64,000 nucleotides of DNA from Nymphaea colorata. Lineage: Eukaryota; Streptophyta; Magnoliopsida; Nymphaeales; Nymphaeaceae. Shown one piece after another: positions 48,501-59,050 of this stretch. The stretch is taken from NCBI RefSeq assembly GCF_008831285.2, contig NC_045139.1, positions 30,111,206-30,175,205 on the forward strand. The letters run 5' to 3'. The notes beneath the pieces were generated by a model. That model ran no database searches and was not told the DNA's origin. It was given only the letters and a program-made list of their open reading frames with translations. Made by a program: the position numbers and the translations under genes. How positions within the stretch are numbered: the stretch's first letter is position 1; each line of letters opens with the position of its first letter.

Positions 48501-49826
48501 CTTGTTGCCAAAGGTTACACTCAAGAATATGGTATTGACTATGAGGAAACATTTGCCCCTGTAGCTAGAATGACTACTGTTAGGACCCTTATTGCTTTAG
48601 CATCTGTTAAAAACTGGAATATCTATCAAATGGATGTTAAAAATGCCTTTTTAAATGGGGATCTTATGGAAGAGGTTTATATGGAAGTACCACCAGGGTT
48701 GTCTGTTCCTCAAAGGAAAGTTCTTAGACTTAAGAAGGCTCTTTATGGCCTCAAACAAGCTCCTAAAGCTTGGTTTGACCGTTTTAATTCTGTTATTTCT
48801 GATTATGGGTTTCATTCTTGCTTAACTGACACTGCCTTGTTTGTTAAGTATACTACTGCAGGTATCATAATTCTTCTACTGTATGTTGATGATATGATCA
48901 TTACAGGTAGTGATAAGGAAGGTATTAAAGAATGTAAGAAATTACTACAAGAAACTTTTGAAATGAAAGATTTAGGTTTTCTAACGTACTTCTTGGGTAT
49001 TGAGGTTGCATACTCTACTAGAGGATATTTTTTGTCACAAACTAAGTTTGCTGCAGAGATCATTGCTAAATCAGGCATAACAGATGATAAGGTCACAGAA
49101 ACTCCTGAAGCAGTAGGAAGCAAGATGAAGATTGATGATGGAGTTCCACTTGCCAATCCCACTCCTTACCGACAACTTGTGGGATCCTTGATGTACCTTA
49201 GCATCACTCGGCCTGACATTGCTCATGCAGTTCATACTGTGAGTCAATTTCAACATGCTCCATCAACCGTTCATATGGGAGCTGTTCTTCGTATCATCAG
49301 ATATATTAAGGGAACAATAAACAAGGGAGTATTTATGTCTTCCTCTTCCTCCTTGAACTTGATTGCTTATACTGATGCTGATTGGGGAGGAGATCCTAAT
49401 GATAGACACTCAACTACTGGATTTTGTGTTTTTCTAGGAGAATCACTCATCTCATGGAAATGCAAAAAGCAACAGAAAGTCTCACTATCCTCTACTGAAG
49501 CTGAATATCGAGCCATGGCTTCTACAACTATGGAAATTGTCTGGCTTCGCCAAATGCTCCTTGATATGGGAATAAAGATAGAAGAACCCACTGATTTATG
49601 CTGCGACAACAAGAGTTCTATCTACATTGCCAAGAATCAAACATTCCATGAACGAACAAAGCATATAGAAATGGACTGTCACTATGTTCGTGAAGAATTT
49701 TTGAAGAAGACTATCAAACTTCCATATGTCTCCTCCGAGTTCCAGCTGGCTGATTTCTTCACAAAGCCTCTATGTTCTCCCAGATTCAACTTTCTTTTAG
49801 ATAAACTTTCGGTGATAGCACCGTAA
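45537..49826 (+). CDS. copia gag-pol polyprotein, intact
   Basis: 1429 aa in one frame from the first ATG after the primer-binding site (MEDSKVSIEGGSYYAPYKLD) to a TAA just before the polypurine tract. In order: gag (LDGTNYTLWAKCLEMHIKG), a zinc knuckle CHFCHEPGHIRPSC (46380-46421), protease LLDSGASFHM (near 46733), GAG-pre-integrase VWHQRLGHPNVRKL, integrase with the DDE residues in HSDVWGPSP, LRTDSGGEY and QQNGLSERKHRHI, reverse transcriptase [13 protein letters not shown] with catalytic YVDD at 48882-48893, and RNase H (AYTDADWGGDPNDRHSTTGF, SSTEAEYRAMA, TKHIEMDCHYVREEF). No stop or frameshift breaks it. The gene makes the particle protein and the enzymes for copying and integrating the element. 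Gag and pol are in one frame, as usual for plant copia elements. Confidence 0.96.
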   Translation: MEDSKVSIEGGSYYAPYKLDGTNYTLWAKCLEMHIKGKYLWGFIRGTSIPPTLKLTKIENGIEKQLDGVERQNAMNEYYKKLDDWEAKNSRIKEWIYGSIELRIAQNLMYYEKASEVWEYLKGMFTQKDMARKYLLIQKAQSIKQGEKNVREFFMEISSVWNELDQLSPELGLDCKCHEIRRNEIDEFRFFQFLQGLRPEFEQIRSALLSSSSPPLIHELLTKLSGEETRMKLSKEMDKDSVLVSKQEEERALAASRPGNNIKSFRPPHFKNQIRGEYKVICHFCHEPGHIRPSCPKLNNNEGQSRNLGGNFLKGGTSYPQGGQHNRGISFPQGGHYNIRQFDQRKAANVTNEGCDLSSISTTLNQIMTALQPMIKESNSGALATTASISNTPGMFSWLLDSGASFHMTPNISSLTKFERTRKESNVVTADGTSLSVKGIGNFEKEFGKQKFFVPKVSYVPKLNLNLLSVSQISDLGFDVVFSSNKCLVQDHQTGRLIGEGFRKGDLYYMDNLCIPKEKFCHYVENVDINVWHQRLGHPNVRKLSMMNPTKNICIENFKCNDCIHGKMKSLSFGERNFFSFLPFELVHSDVWGPSPIMSKGGLSYYVIFVDDFTRYCWIYFLKHKSEVFEIFKNFHMLVQTQFNAKLKILRTDSGGEYISNEFERYLKNYGIVHQKSCPRTPQQNGLSERKHRHIIETTRTLLISKNVPKNFWAETALASVYLINRMPSKVLHNTTPFEKLFKYEPDFNRLRIFGCKCFVLNDKADKLSSKVIECAFIGYSETQKGYKCYDSIKDKIIVSRNVRFCEDESGFKNCGESQHNNDYSFLFKFLSQCDDEMHDGDDSNTGGNDSRMAKDIITYHRRNRQQEVGEEEHHETIDLQPTHSGENLRRSTRNVRQPNRFVSYETFTPSHRARINAIHSHFEPSTFNEASKYIEWKNAMLEELDALRKAQTWEIQDLPIGKKTIGCKWVYKVKTKSDGSLERYKARLVAKGYTQEYGIDYEETFAPVARMTTVRTLIALASVKNWNIYQMDVKNAFLNGDLMEEVYMEVPPGLSVPQRKVLRLKKALYGLKQAPKAWFDRFNSVISDYGFHSCLTDTALFVKYTTAGIIILLLYVDDMIITGSDKEGIKECKKLLQETFEMKDLGFLTYFLGIEVAYSTRGYFLSQTKFAAEIIAKSGITDDKVTETPEAVGSKMKIDDGVPLANPTPYRQLVGSLMYLSITRPDIAHAVHTVSQFQHAPSTVHMGAVLRIIRYIKGTINKGVFMSSSSSLNLIAYTDADWGGDPNDRHSTTGFCVFLGESLISWKCKKQQKVSLSSTEAEYRAMASTTMEIVWLRQMLLDMGIKIEEPTDLCCDNKSSIYIAKNQTFHERTKHIEMDCHYVREEFLKKTIKLPYVSSEFQLADFFTKPLCSPRFNFLLDKLSVIAP

Positions 49827-49830
49827 GTTT

Positions 49831-49838
49831 AAGGGGGG
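49831..49838 (+). other. polypurine tract of copia element 3
   Basis: AAGGGGGG immediately before the TG of the 3' LTR, the plus-strand primer of reverse transcription. Confidence 0.88.
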
Positions 49839-50243
49839 TGTTAAGAAATATGATTTCTTATTGTTGTTATCTCTTAATTAGGTATTATCTTAGTTAAGAG
49901 CTAGTTTAGGATTAGTTAGGAATTAGTTTAGGATTTAGTTTATTTCTTTCTTTTCTCTTTATTTTTTATTTTTTATTTTTTTATTTTTTTATTATTTCTG
50001 CCAAACTAGCCGTTGGCAGTTCCAACAGCTCTATTAAGAGCTGTTGGAACTAGCCCAACGGCTAGTTTAGCTCATCTCTTCTTATTCTCTCTTATAAATA
50101 TCCTTGTAACAGTCTTTGTAAAGGATAAGCTGTATTTTACAGCCTTTATATTGTTTATTGAATGAGTATTACTCTTCTTCACTTGGCCTTAGTGCCTTTT
50201 TGGTATTATATGTATTCTTTGTGACTGTTATAGTCACTTTTCA
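49839..50243 (+). repeat. 3' LTR of copia element 3
   Basis: 405 bp, read base for base the same as the 5' LTR, including the poly-T-rich stretch and the hairpin at 50003-50068. Confidence 0.95.
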
Positions 50244-50691
50244 TACGACCTCATATGGGTCTGCAAATTACATCAAAATAAGAGGTTCTTGATACGGTTT
50301 ACTTGTATAAGTTGAGAGCCAAAAAAAAAAAAAAATTTTTGAAAGTATTCCTTGCATTTGTCTTGTTGCATGAGCAGCTGGTTCAAAGTTTTCCCTTGCA
50401 AAAGATGAAACTTCTTTTTCTACGTTGAAATAGCCCGTCTACAATTACGAGTCTCTCAACCTAAACCGAAAAAGACTTAAAAGTCATATCAGTGTCGATT
50501 TGAAAATTATATATATATTTCCTAGTAAAAGCACATCCGCTCACTTTCTCTCTGATCCCAAATGCAGCCAAAACTTTTCATCTTCTAAACTCTTTCATTA
50601 ATAGATCTTTACAAACATCTACAGGGGGATCTAGCGGTAAATGGTGAATAATTACAATGGCAGAATTGAATATTGGAAACATCAAACCGTG
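50244..50691. other. spacer and 3' UTR of ABCF5
   Basis: Contains an A-run followed by T-run (about 50322-50340) and a short TATATATAT stretch. It includes the 3' UTR of the minus-strand ABCF gene. No gene was seen. Confidence 0.5.
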
Positions 50692-53600
50692 TTAGTTCCA
50701 TCTTTTCGCATTCTTTAGCCCTTTTGACTTTGCTTTTGCCTGCTGAAATGCCATCATTTTTTGCTTTTTCCTTGCTTCTTTTTCAGCCTGTGAATATTTC
50801 ATATAGTCATTGCAATGCATAGTTTACTTGTTGCAAGGGTTACTGGATCAGCAAATGTACCTTTGACATCTTAGATTTTGCCTTCACCTTTGGAGCCTTC
50901 TCCTCCAGCTCTGCTTCACGCTCGAGTTCCCTCTGTCTAGCCTCAAGGTTTTTCTCAAGGTAATACTGTAAAACAAATTATATATGACATCCTTTTGATA
51001 ATGGTGTGAAACAAAGCATTATGGTGCATGAAGCAGCAATCTTACTGTAGGAACAGAACAAATGAGAAACATATTGAGCATACACACACACACACAAAAC
51101 ATCAGGCAGGAACTACCATATGTGTAATTAGTGGTCCCAATAAGGCTGAGAAATATTGTGGAAAAGACCACTTAGTTCTAACCAAAATTTAACCATTCCA
51201 AGAGTTTCTCCACTTCAGTAGATTAAGGTTGAGATTCCTTCAATGAGATTTGTCTTTTAATTTCAAGTTTCAACATGTTCATTCCAAAAATATGTACAAC
51301 TGATGATTAAGATTATTCTAGTGCAATAGCTTGTGTGTGAACAAGTTCCAACATTCTTATCTAGAGTGAAAGGTTTCTTCACAAAAATGCACGTCACAGC
51401 TAGTCTGCCCATCAAGTGATCGCAAGAAAGGAGTTTATATTACTGTACTCTGAAAACAGTGCCAAGTTGTTGACAGTGGAACCTAGGTTATCTCCAGCAC
51501 TACAAGCATATATTCAGTATTATCCCACACAACATTTGACAAGGTCAATATTAGATTGGCAAACAGAATTGCGAAAGATTAGCTGGAAGCAGTAAAACAT
51601 TAACAATGGCTTCAATGCACTTACGTTATAATCCCCTGCATAGTCTTGAAGTTTTCCATCCTTCACCTCAATTACTCTATTAACTATCTGTCTTATAAAA
51701 TATCGATCATGAGAAACTGTAATAACAGTGCCCTTGTACTCTGTTATTGCCTCCTATAAAAACAGTTGGAAGATCAGAAAATTATGTTGCTTTATGCCCA
51801 GCAACCAAGTAAATAAGGAATAAAGAATAATGTGAAAAACGTTACAACGTTTACCTCAAGCATCTCCTTTGATGGTATGTCAAGATGATTGGTCGGTTCA
51901 TCTAAAACAAGCAAAGTTGATGGCTTCACCATAAACTTACAAAATGCAAGTCGTGCCTGAAAAGGCAAGGGCAAGAATAGATGTAAAGTATAGAAAACCC
52001 ACAGGATCAAGCTACAGAAAGGTGCAAACCAGGTATTGGGCCACCACTCATGTAGATAAACAATGATATCACTGATTGGACATTTGATTATACACCCAAG
52101 ATGACTTTTCAGAAGGGATTTCTCACACGTTTTTTCTAATCTCAAAAGTAACAATAGCTAGTGCTTCAGAAGGGATTACAAAATGCAAGTCGTGCCTAAA
52201 CTGACAAAGAAGATTTTCAAAATATGTTAAAGGAACGGAACAGGAAATGCATAAGTACACATCTGGAACTAAAGAAAAAGATATTAAGGTTGCAATGGAG
52301 GACATAGAGGTCATTTGAAATGGAGGATACAAAGGTCATAAGTAAAAATGACAAAGCCATACGGGAATTTCATGTAGTTACATGACCAAAACTAAAAATG
52401 ACCCGCAGTGGTATAGGATTAGTATGCCACACATTTCAAGCTAATCACTCAAGCGAACTTTGATGTTCAATCATCTCTCTCTCTCTCTCTATCACACACA
52501 CATAACAGAATTTGCAAGCTTTATGCTGAGACCAACATCACTAACCTTTTCGCCACCACTCAAGAAAGACACTTTTCTATCAAGCATGTCTGATTTGAAA
52601 TTACAACGACCAAGAAGCCCCTTTATATCATCAATTCTCCAGTCCTCAGCAACTTCTTCAACAGTCTCAAGCACTGTTTTCTCCAAGTCTAGAGCTTCTG
52701 CCTGATAAGGTTGTGACAAAAAAATTCAAGAATTAGATGCTTTTCACAATATGAGACAGGCCAAATGGTTATGTCCTCTTGGTGTTCAAGGTCATCTAAG
52801 CCTACTATTTATGTTGCATGTCAAACTGATGACTCGATGCAACTTAATTCACGAGAAAGCAAGCTAAACTCTCACGGCTTGATCTAGTTGAATGAGGTGC
52901 TGAACCATGTTTCCATGCAAGTTCTTTTTTTTTTGGCAATGTAATATTACCATTTGGCTTCCATGGAGATAGCTGATTCAGTTTTCCATTCTATGCCAAA
53001 TGCCGAAGCATAGTCCCAAAGAACTTGCCTTTTTCGAGAAAGACCCGATCAATGAAAATGAGAAAAACCTGTCTTTTTCCCCTTCTCTTAAAAAAACTCC
53101 ACAATGAATTTTTCACGTTTGCTTTTTGGCATTTTTTCACGCTTTGTTCTCATTATTCCATGTTACTTTTGCTTGAAAGTTTAAACTTAAGTTAAATTAT
53201 TTATCTTCATTTCTATCATTATTAAAGATATCATTTTCATTATTTTATCAACTTATTTTATGGTTTCTTGTTAGTTTTTCATTTTATTTTACCTTTTCTT
53301 AATTTTTAGGATTTTTTCTTTTTCTAAAAAAATTTGCCAAACTTTTTCCGAGACTTTCCTGAGATTCAGAAACTTCTCATCTAGTTGCAGGATAATCACT
53401 TTCTACACTGTCTTTCGGCACTAAACCTTGAAGTTTATTGGCAGTAGCAGATAAGTTTTGAACTTTTGATGCAATTACACAAGCTTTTATCATTTCATGC
53501 AATAAGAAAAATTACTGTTTCAGCCTGTCAATTATAGATCAGGTGTAAATAAAATCAAGTTATGACAATGGCCGTAGATACATAAAGCTTGTCAAGATAT

Positions 53601-56422
53601 TGATGATGCAGACGTCTGGAGAATGCTCTTCAATATGATATTAGATTATAATGAGCTTAAATGGTCAATAGAACAACTACGAATTACACAGCATAAACAA
53701 CACTAATTGATAGGACACAATACAAATAAAATCTTGCACAGCTTAAAATGCTATGTACCTGGTTCTGTTCAAAATAATTGGGCAGAACATTATGCTCCCC
53801 AATCAAAAGTTCACCGCCTTTTGGCTTCTCATAACCCATAATAAGTTTGAGCAACGTACTTTTTCCACATCCATTTGGACCGATTATAGCAATTTTCTCG
53901 CCCTTCTCAATAGAAATGCTTGCTTTATCAAACAGCAGCTAAACCATGAGACAAGAGTTGATTAGCAACACTATGCAAAGCTAGAACATTAGATATTATC
54001 TCAAGTTCACATATTTGCGTTGCAATATACAAAGACAGAGACCTTATCGTCATAGCCAAATTCTAGGCCCTTGATCGCTATGACAGATCTCCCACTTCTT
54101 CCCCGTTCAGGAAATCTGATTCTCATTTGTTTGCGCTGGAATGGCTTCTCAATCTGTTCTTCTTCTTGTAACTTCTCCAGTTTCTATCACAACATAAAAG
54201 AGAGTAAACAACTTCAATTGATGCTTCAGAAGGAGTTGGTAGATCAGATGAAATTTCTCCTCAGCAGAGATTAGCAGTAAAAGTTAAGGTAATACATCAT
54301 AACATAACATGGCAGCACAAAAGACTAAAAAGTTAAATTAGCATATGTTTATAGGTTTGAAGGTATATTTTCCTATATGATGAAATGTCTTCCAGAATAT
54401 TCCTTTTCAACTCCTGAGTACTTTCGTGTTCCAGATCAAAAGCTCCACCTGATGCACTATAAGAATGAAAGTCGGGTGACACTTGAGATCTCTAAAATGA
54501 AAAGTTTCTGCATAGTATTTGGTGTTTGTTCTCATTGAGGATTCCACGGAAAAGAGTGTCTTCTATTATTCCAATGAAAACAGCGGAATAGCTGATGCAG
54601 CCTTTCTTGCTACCGACAGTTGAAGACTGGCATAGCAACCAATAGTACCTTCCTTTGATGAATCAGTTACTGATATTCAAGAGAACAATTACAGCTGAAA
54701 ACTGCAGTTGTATCTTGAAAGCTTTGGCCATCAGTCTCCTTACTTTCAAGCTACTTCAACTGTTATCAACAGACTTTCCTGATTTCACCAGGGACCCCAT
54801 GAAGAGCGTGGAGGAAGTACACCATGTGTGAAATATGTGGAATGCGTTCCTTCTCCCAACGGAGAGTTCATGTTCGTACATGGTATATACCAATATGTAC
54901 GTTCTTTGTTTCTTTTGTTTTCCATTCCTTTATTACCCAAAGCGTATGTTGCTGAACTTGACACAACCTACCACAAGCACAGAAATAGACCTTGAAAAGG
55001 TGAAACAAATGGAGTTACCTTCTCTGCAGTTGATGCACGACCTGTATTAGCTCCACCACTCAATCGACTAATAATATCTTTTGTTTGCTCAATTTGCTTC
55101 TGCTGCTTTTCCCATGCCGCAAATTGGGTCTCTATCCATGCTTCTCTTGCTAGGATATACTGAGAATAATTTCCATCATAAGTCCTTGAAACTCCCATGT
55201 CTGTCTCCACAATCTTTGTGCACAGCTGATCAAGAAAAGCTCTGTCATGTGATATAACAACCATTGGTACATCTTGCTTCTGAAGGTAACCTTCCAACCA
55301 TTCTATCGTGTCGAGATCAAGGTGATTTGTGGGCTCATCCAAAAGAAGCAAATCAGGCTCCTGAAGCACCCAAAAAAAAAAAAAAAGAAGTCAAACGACG
55401 ACGTTATTTCAAAATAGTTTGTACAAAGCTAGCACTTATCAGCAAAAAGAAAAAGAAAGAAAAATAGCCAGCAGCTTAGACCAAAAGAGAAGGAAAGAAA
55501 AGCAGCAAAAGAAAGAAAGTACCTGGAGAAGAATCTTCCCCAGAGACATCCTCATCTGCCAACCACTACTAAATGAAGCAACTAATCTATCCGTGTCTTC
55601 GGGAGAGAACCCAAGCTCCGGCACCATCTTACTGATTTTCACGTCGACCTCATCGAGATCAACAGCATCTGCCCGCCTCTGAAGCAAGTCCAATTCATCC
55701 AAAAGCCTGCCCATCAATGCCAAATCATCCACCGCCTTTTCCAACGCCCTCTGTACCTTCTCAATCCTTTCCGCAATCTCCATTTCTTCCTTGAACGCAC
55801 TCATGAATTCTTCCTTCACCGTCCTACTAGGCGAGACCTCAAATTCCTGCGTCAAGAACGAGATTTTCATATTGGGCTTCGCCTTGATCAGGTACCCCGA
55901 ATCAGGCTCCTCTTCTCCCGCGATAATCTTCATTTGGGTCGTCTTCCCAGCACCATTAACCCCCACCAATCCCAGTTTCTCCCCCTTCTTCACCTCCCAA
56001 CTGACGTTCTTCAAGACTGTAACACCCTTAAAGCTCTTGCTGATGTTCTCTAACCTAACCCCAGACGAAATACTCGAAGCTCCACTCCCAACCTGCTTAT
56101 CTCTCTTCTTCGCCGACGTTTCCTTTTTTGAACTATCCGAAAACAGAGACTCTATATCCTCGACCTCTTCCTCTGTGGTGGTCGTCACTGTCTCCACGGC
56201 AACAGCCGAAAATCTAGGGCTTCTCGATCTAACGGAGAACTTCGATATCCTAGAAGCAATATCATCCTGAAATCTTAACCTAGTTTGAGCTAAAACAAGA
56301 CGTCGATTACAAGCAAACCTACGATTAAGGAATACCCTTCGACATTCTAGAAACTTGGTGTTAGCACAGAACAATGATTTTAGATCTACGCATGCGGGTT
56401 TGGAGGAAGAGACGATGTCCAT
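50692..56422 (-). CDS. ABCF5: ABC transporter F family protein, ABCF5 type (9 exons)
   Basis: Minus-strand exons: 55523-56422, 55019-55360, 54043-54183, 53759-53938, 52546-52701, 51855-51956, 51625-51753, 50861-50965, 50692-50787; all in phase 0, 2151 nt, 716 aa. ABCF proteins have two ABC ATPase domains and no membrane span; they work on ribosomes as translation factors (EF3/GCN20/Uup type). Residues 1-75 are basic and hydroxylated, like a plastid transit peptide. Domain 1: Walker A GVNGAGKT (154-161), signature FSSGWQMRM (284-292), Walker [14 protein letters not shown]-loop VISHDRAF. Domain 2: GPNGCGKS (481-488), LSGGEKARL (568-576), [19 protein letters not shown]. The C-terminal tail is charged and coiled-coil-like ([33 protein letters not shown]). 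The symbol rests on similarity recalled to Arabidopsis ABCF5 (692 aa). The domain 1 signature has Ser286 where the family has Gly. Confidence 0.93.
52176..52197 (-). repeat. 22-bp copy of the exon 6 splice junction inside ABCF5 intron 5
   Basis: Identical over 22 bases to 51937-51958, which spans the acceptor and first coding bases of exon 6 (GCACGACTTGCATTTTGTAA on the minus strand). The copy has its own TTTAG before the GCACGA, so it could act as a decoy acceptor; reading on from it reaches a stop after nine codons. Confidence 0.8.
53090..53400. repeat. dispersed AT-rich repeat in ABCF5 intron 4
   Basis: T-rich on the plus strand, with TTTTTAGGATTTTTTCTTTT and TTTTCCGAGACTTTCCTGAG. Its reverse complement resembles 36835-37100 in the AAA gene. 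No clear termini. Confidence 0.4.
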
Positions 56423-58587
56423 CGTCGTCCTCCCTCCGGTTCAGAAGGGGAAAACCACGAATTGTAAGGAAGAAACCCTCGAGGGTGAGGTAGAGCAGTA
56501 GAGACTCACGTTACTGCCGAAATGGAGAAAACCCAACGGAGCAGAAGGGATTCCAGGAAGAAACCTAGGGTTCTTGTAACAAAGTGAGATCGAAGGAACC
56601 TTCTCCCGCGAAGGATGAGTTGCAGAGGAAACTCCACCACCCGCTCTTTCTCTCCGCCATATATCAACGTTCAAAAGAGTAGGTAACACAAATACCCCTC
56701 CGTCCAATAAAACTTTCGTAGTTGCCATTCCTTTCTGAGAAAGTTATACCTTCGTCAGTATTAAACATGCGCGAAAATTGTTAAAATAAAGAATATTAAG
56801 GAAGAAAAACAAATTATATAATTGACAAAAAGGGTAACATGACATATTGAAAAATAATAAACTAAGTCTAATTAGATTTTAATTTATTAAGAAGGTAAAT
56901 AATATAACTAAGTCGAATTGTGTTTCAATTTCAGTAAATAAAAAAAAAGATTGTACATATATGAGGTCACTGTTTTTCTCTTCTTCTTTTTTCACCATTT
57001 GGGGAAGACCCAAATCTGAGATCCACTGTTATCCAATAATACATTGTTAATAAAGTGGAGGTTTCAAATTCTAAACGTAATTTTCTTCATGGATTTCTTC
57101 TGTTGAAATTCTAAAAAAGTAGTGCGTTTTTCTAGGTTCCTTGAAAAATTATATCCTTGAACGAAGTTCTTTGCTTTCATAAATGTAGCCCCCATCTTCA
57201 TCTATGACCACTAATAAAGCCATGCAAAACCCTATTCACAAATCTTTTTCCATAAATTGCAATGACTCCATGATCTCAATTCAAGTTTTTTGAAGTTTTC
57301 ATTTTCTCCCCTTTGTCATTAGTGTTGAACTGCTAATTTAAGTTTGTGTGTGCTTATTATATGTAATGTTTGTACCAATGTGTTTTGTGTACCTAAGATC
57401 AGAGATCTTTTAAGGATCTTTGAATTTGATATCTTGTGTAAGATCTAAGGTCTTTAACATATAAGTTGGATTGCTTAAAGGGACATAGCGTAACCAGGCG
57501 GCAAGATGGTTCACTTTTTAAGGGGTTTTAGGTTTGAATCTTACGTCAACTGTCACGTTCCAATGCATGATTCTTTTGGGCTGCAAATAGTAGCAAACAC
57601 AATTCTCGAGTTGATTGATGTACCACAAATTCACCTAACTCCTGAAACAAATCAAAACCTTAGAGGTATAAGGGTATGACCTTGTGGGTTTTACGTTAAA
57701 GGTAGTTTCTTCCAAGTAATATGGATTTAAAATCAATAGCTAACAAGAAATCTATCTCCAGAAATTTTGGATTTCAAATCTATGGTAACAGTGATGATAA
57801 TGCTTTTTAATCTACTTTGATTTTAGTGGACTCGCTGTTAAAGCCGGATCTCGCTCTCACTTTCATCAATAGATCTCAAGAAAATAAGAAATTAAGTGTC
57901 TGTTGTGCTTGAGGATTATGCTTTCACTCGATTAAGGGCCGAGCAGAAGCACTTTTCCTTTCTCCGGCTTCCAGGGTCTAAAGTTGTGTCGATACCTACA
58001 TTAAGTATGCATTTGCATTTTAATTATGTTATCCCTTTCTCTCCATAAGTGCAATTCTTAAGATGGGCAATTTGGTCATTTGGTAAAGACGGCGCTTTAT
58101 GCAGCCATGCGTATTTTGCATGGCTGGTTCTTGGCCAACATGATTGGGAATTTCTGGAGATAAATAAATTGTGGTGGCGAGAGGAGAAGAGGGATTTCAT
58201 CGAACACTTGGAGCCCATCGTGTGGTCCCTGTGATCATGAGGCTCAAACAATCCCTCAGTTTTGCGGCAGCTTCTGTCCCGGGACAAAATATCGCGGACT
58301 CGTTAGGTGAGTGACGCCCTCACGTATGTCATATCTAACCCCGTTTGATTCAACGGGGAACAAATCAAAGATGGCAAGCCAATCATCGGACGTTTATATT
58401 ATTTTATAATTCTTTTGTTTTTCATTTTAAATATTACAGGCTTAAAGTCTTTGGATGATCTTGTTCTTGTTATCCAAGTATGTCTTCGTTTCGAGATTTT
58501 CTTCCTTATATGGCGGCGCCCCTTGAAAATATGGGATAGTATTGATGCTTGATTTTTATTTTATGGTGAGATGGAGGGGTGAACAAC
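56423..58587. other. ABCF5 promoter region and spacer
   Basis: Next to ABCF5 is its 5' UTR and promoter (minus strand). A 95-codon open frame (ATG at 56728, stop at 56441) lies 18 bases before the ABCF5 start and would be an upstream ORF if transcription begins above it. A stretch at about 57478-57560 has weak similarity to tRNA-derived (SINE) promoter boxes. The rest shows no gene. Confidence 0.45.
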
Positions 58588-59050
58588 AACTGGGTTCGTG
58601 AACGAGTTTGAGTTCGGCTCGTGAACGAGTTCGAGCTGAGTCATTTGCTTAACGAGTCAAGTTTGAGTTCATGAGTTAACTCGTTCAAATAATAGAGTTG
58701 AGTTCGAGCTCAACATGTAACTGCCGAGTCAAGCTTGAGCCTTAATCGAGTTTGTCGAGCCTTAATCAAGTTGATATATTCAAACAAATTTACGAGTTTG
58801 TCGAGTCTTAATCGAGTTGAACTCGAGCTCAACACGTAATGATGAATATCAATTCTATTCAAACGAGTTTGTCGAGCCTTAATCAAATCAAGCTCCAGCT
58901 CGAGCTCGAGCTCAACACGTAGCTGCCGGGTCGAGCTCGAGCTGCTTCTGTCTAGCTATTCTCAAACTCGAGCCGAGTCGAGCTTGAGGTTTCATTAGTC
59001 GAGCCGAATTCGAGCTGACTAAACTCGAGCTCGACTCAGCTCCTGTTTAC
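58588..59050. repeat. degenerate GAGCTCGAG-rich repeat tract
   Basis: Repeated variants of CGAGTTTGTCGAGCCTTAAT, GAGCTCAACACGTA(G/A) and GAGCTCGAGCTCGAG, some in reverse orientation. GC-rich relative to its surroundings. No open reading frame or termini were recognised. Tracts of this type are common as dispersed repeats in plant genomes. Confidence 0.75.

Larger units (their letters stand above)
44920..50243 (+). mobile_element. young, apparently intact Ty1/copia retrotransposon, element 3
   Basis: 5324 bp, plus strand. The two 405-bp LTRs (44920-45324 and 49839-50243) read as identical over their whole length. Both begin TGTTAAGAAATATG and end ACTTTTCA. The primer-binding site TGGTATCAGAG is at 45327, two bases after the LTR, and the polypurine tract AAGGGGGG at 49831-49838 adjoins the 3' LTR. 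One uninterrupted gag-pol frame lies between. The flanking bases (ATTCA left, TACGA right) do not form a target-site duplication. The element is placed between the convergent 3' ends of the AAA and ABCF5 genes. Confidence 0.96.

Noticed and set aside
50861-52701. ABCF5 second domain as a separate gene or pseudogene
   Set aside because: All small exons join in phase 0 with the first domain into one 716-aa protein.
57478-57560. tRNA or SINE-like sequence
   Set aside because: GGTTTGAATCTT resembles a B box, but no acceptor stem or A box can be drawn well enough to support a gene or SINE.
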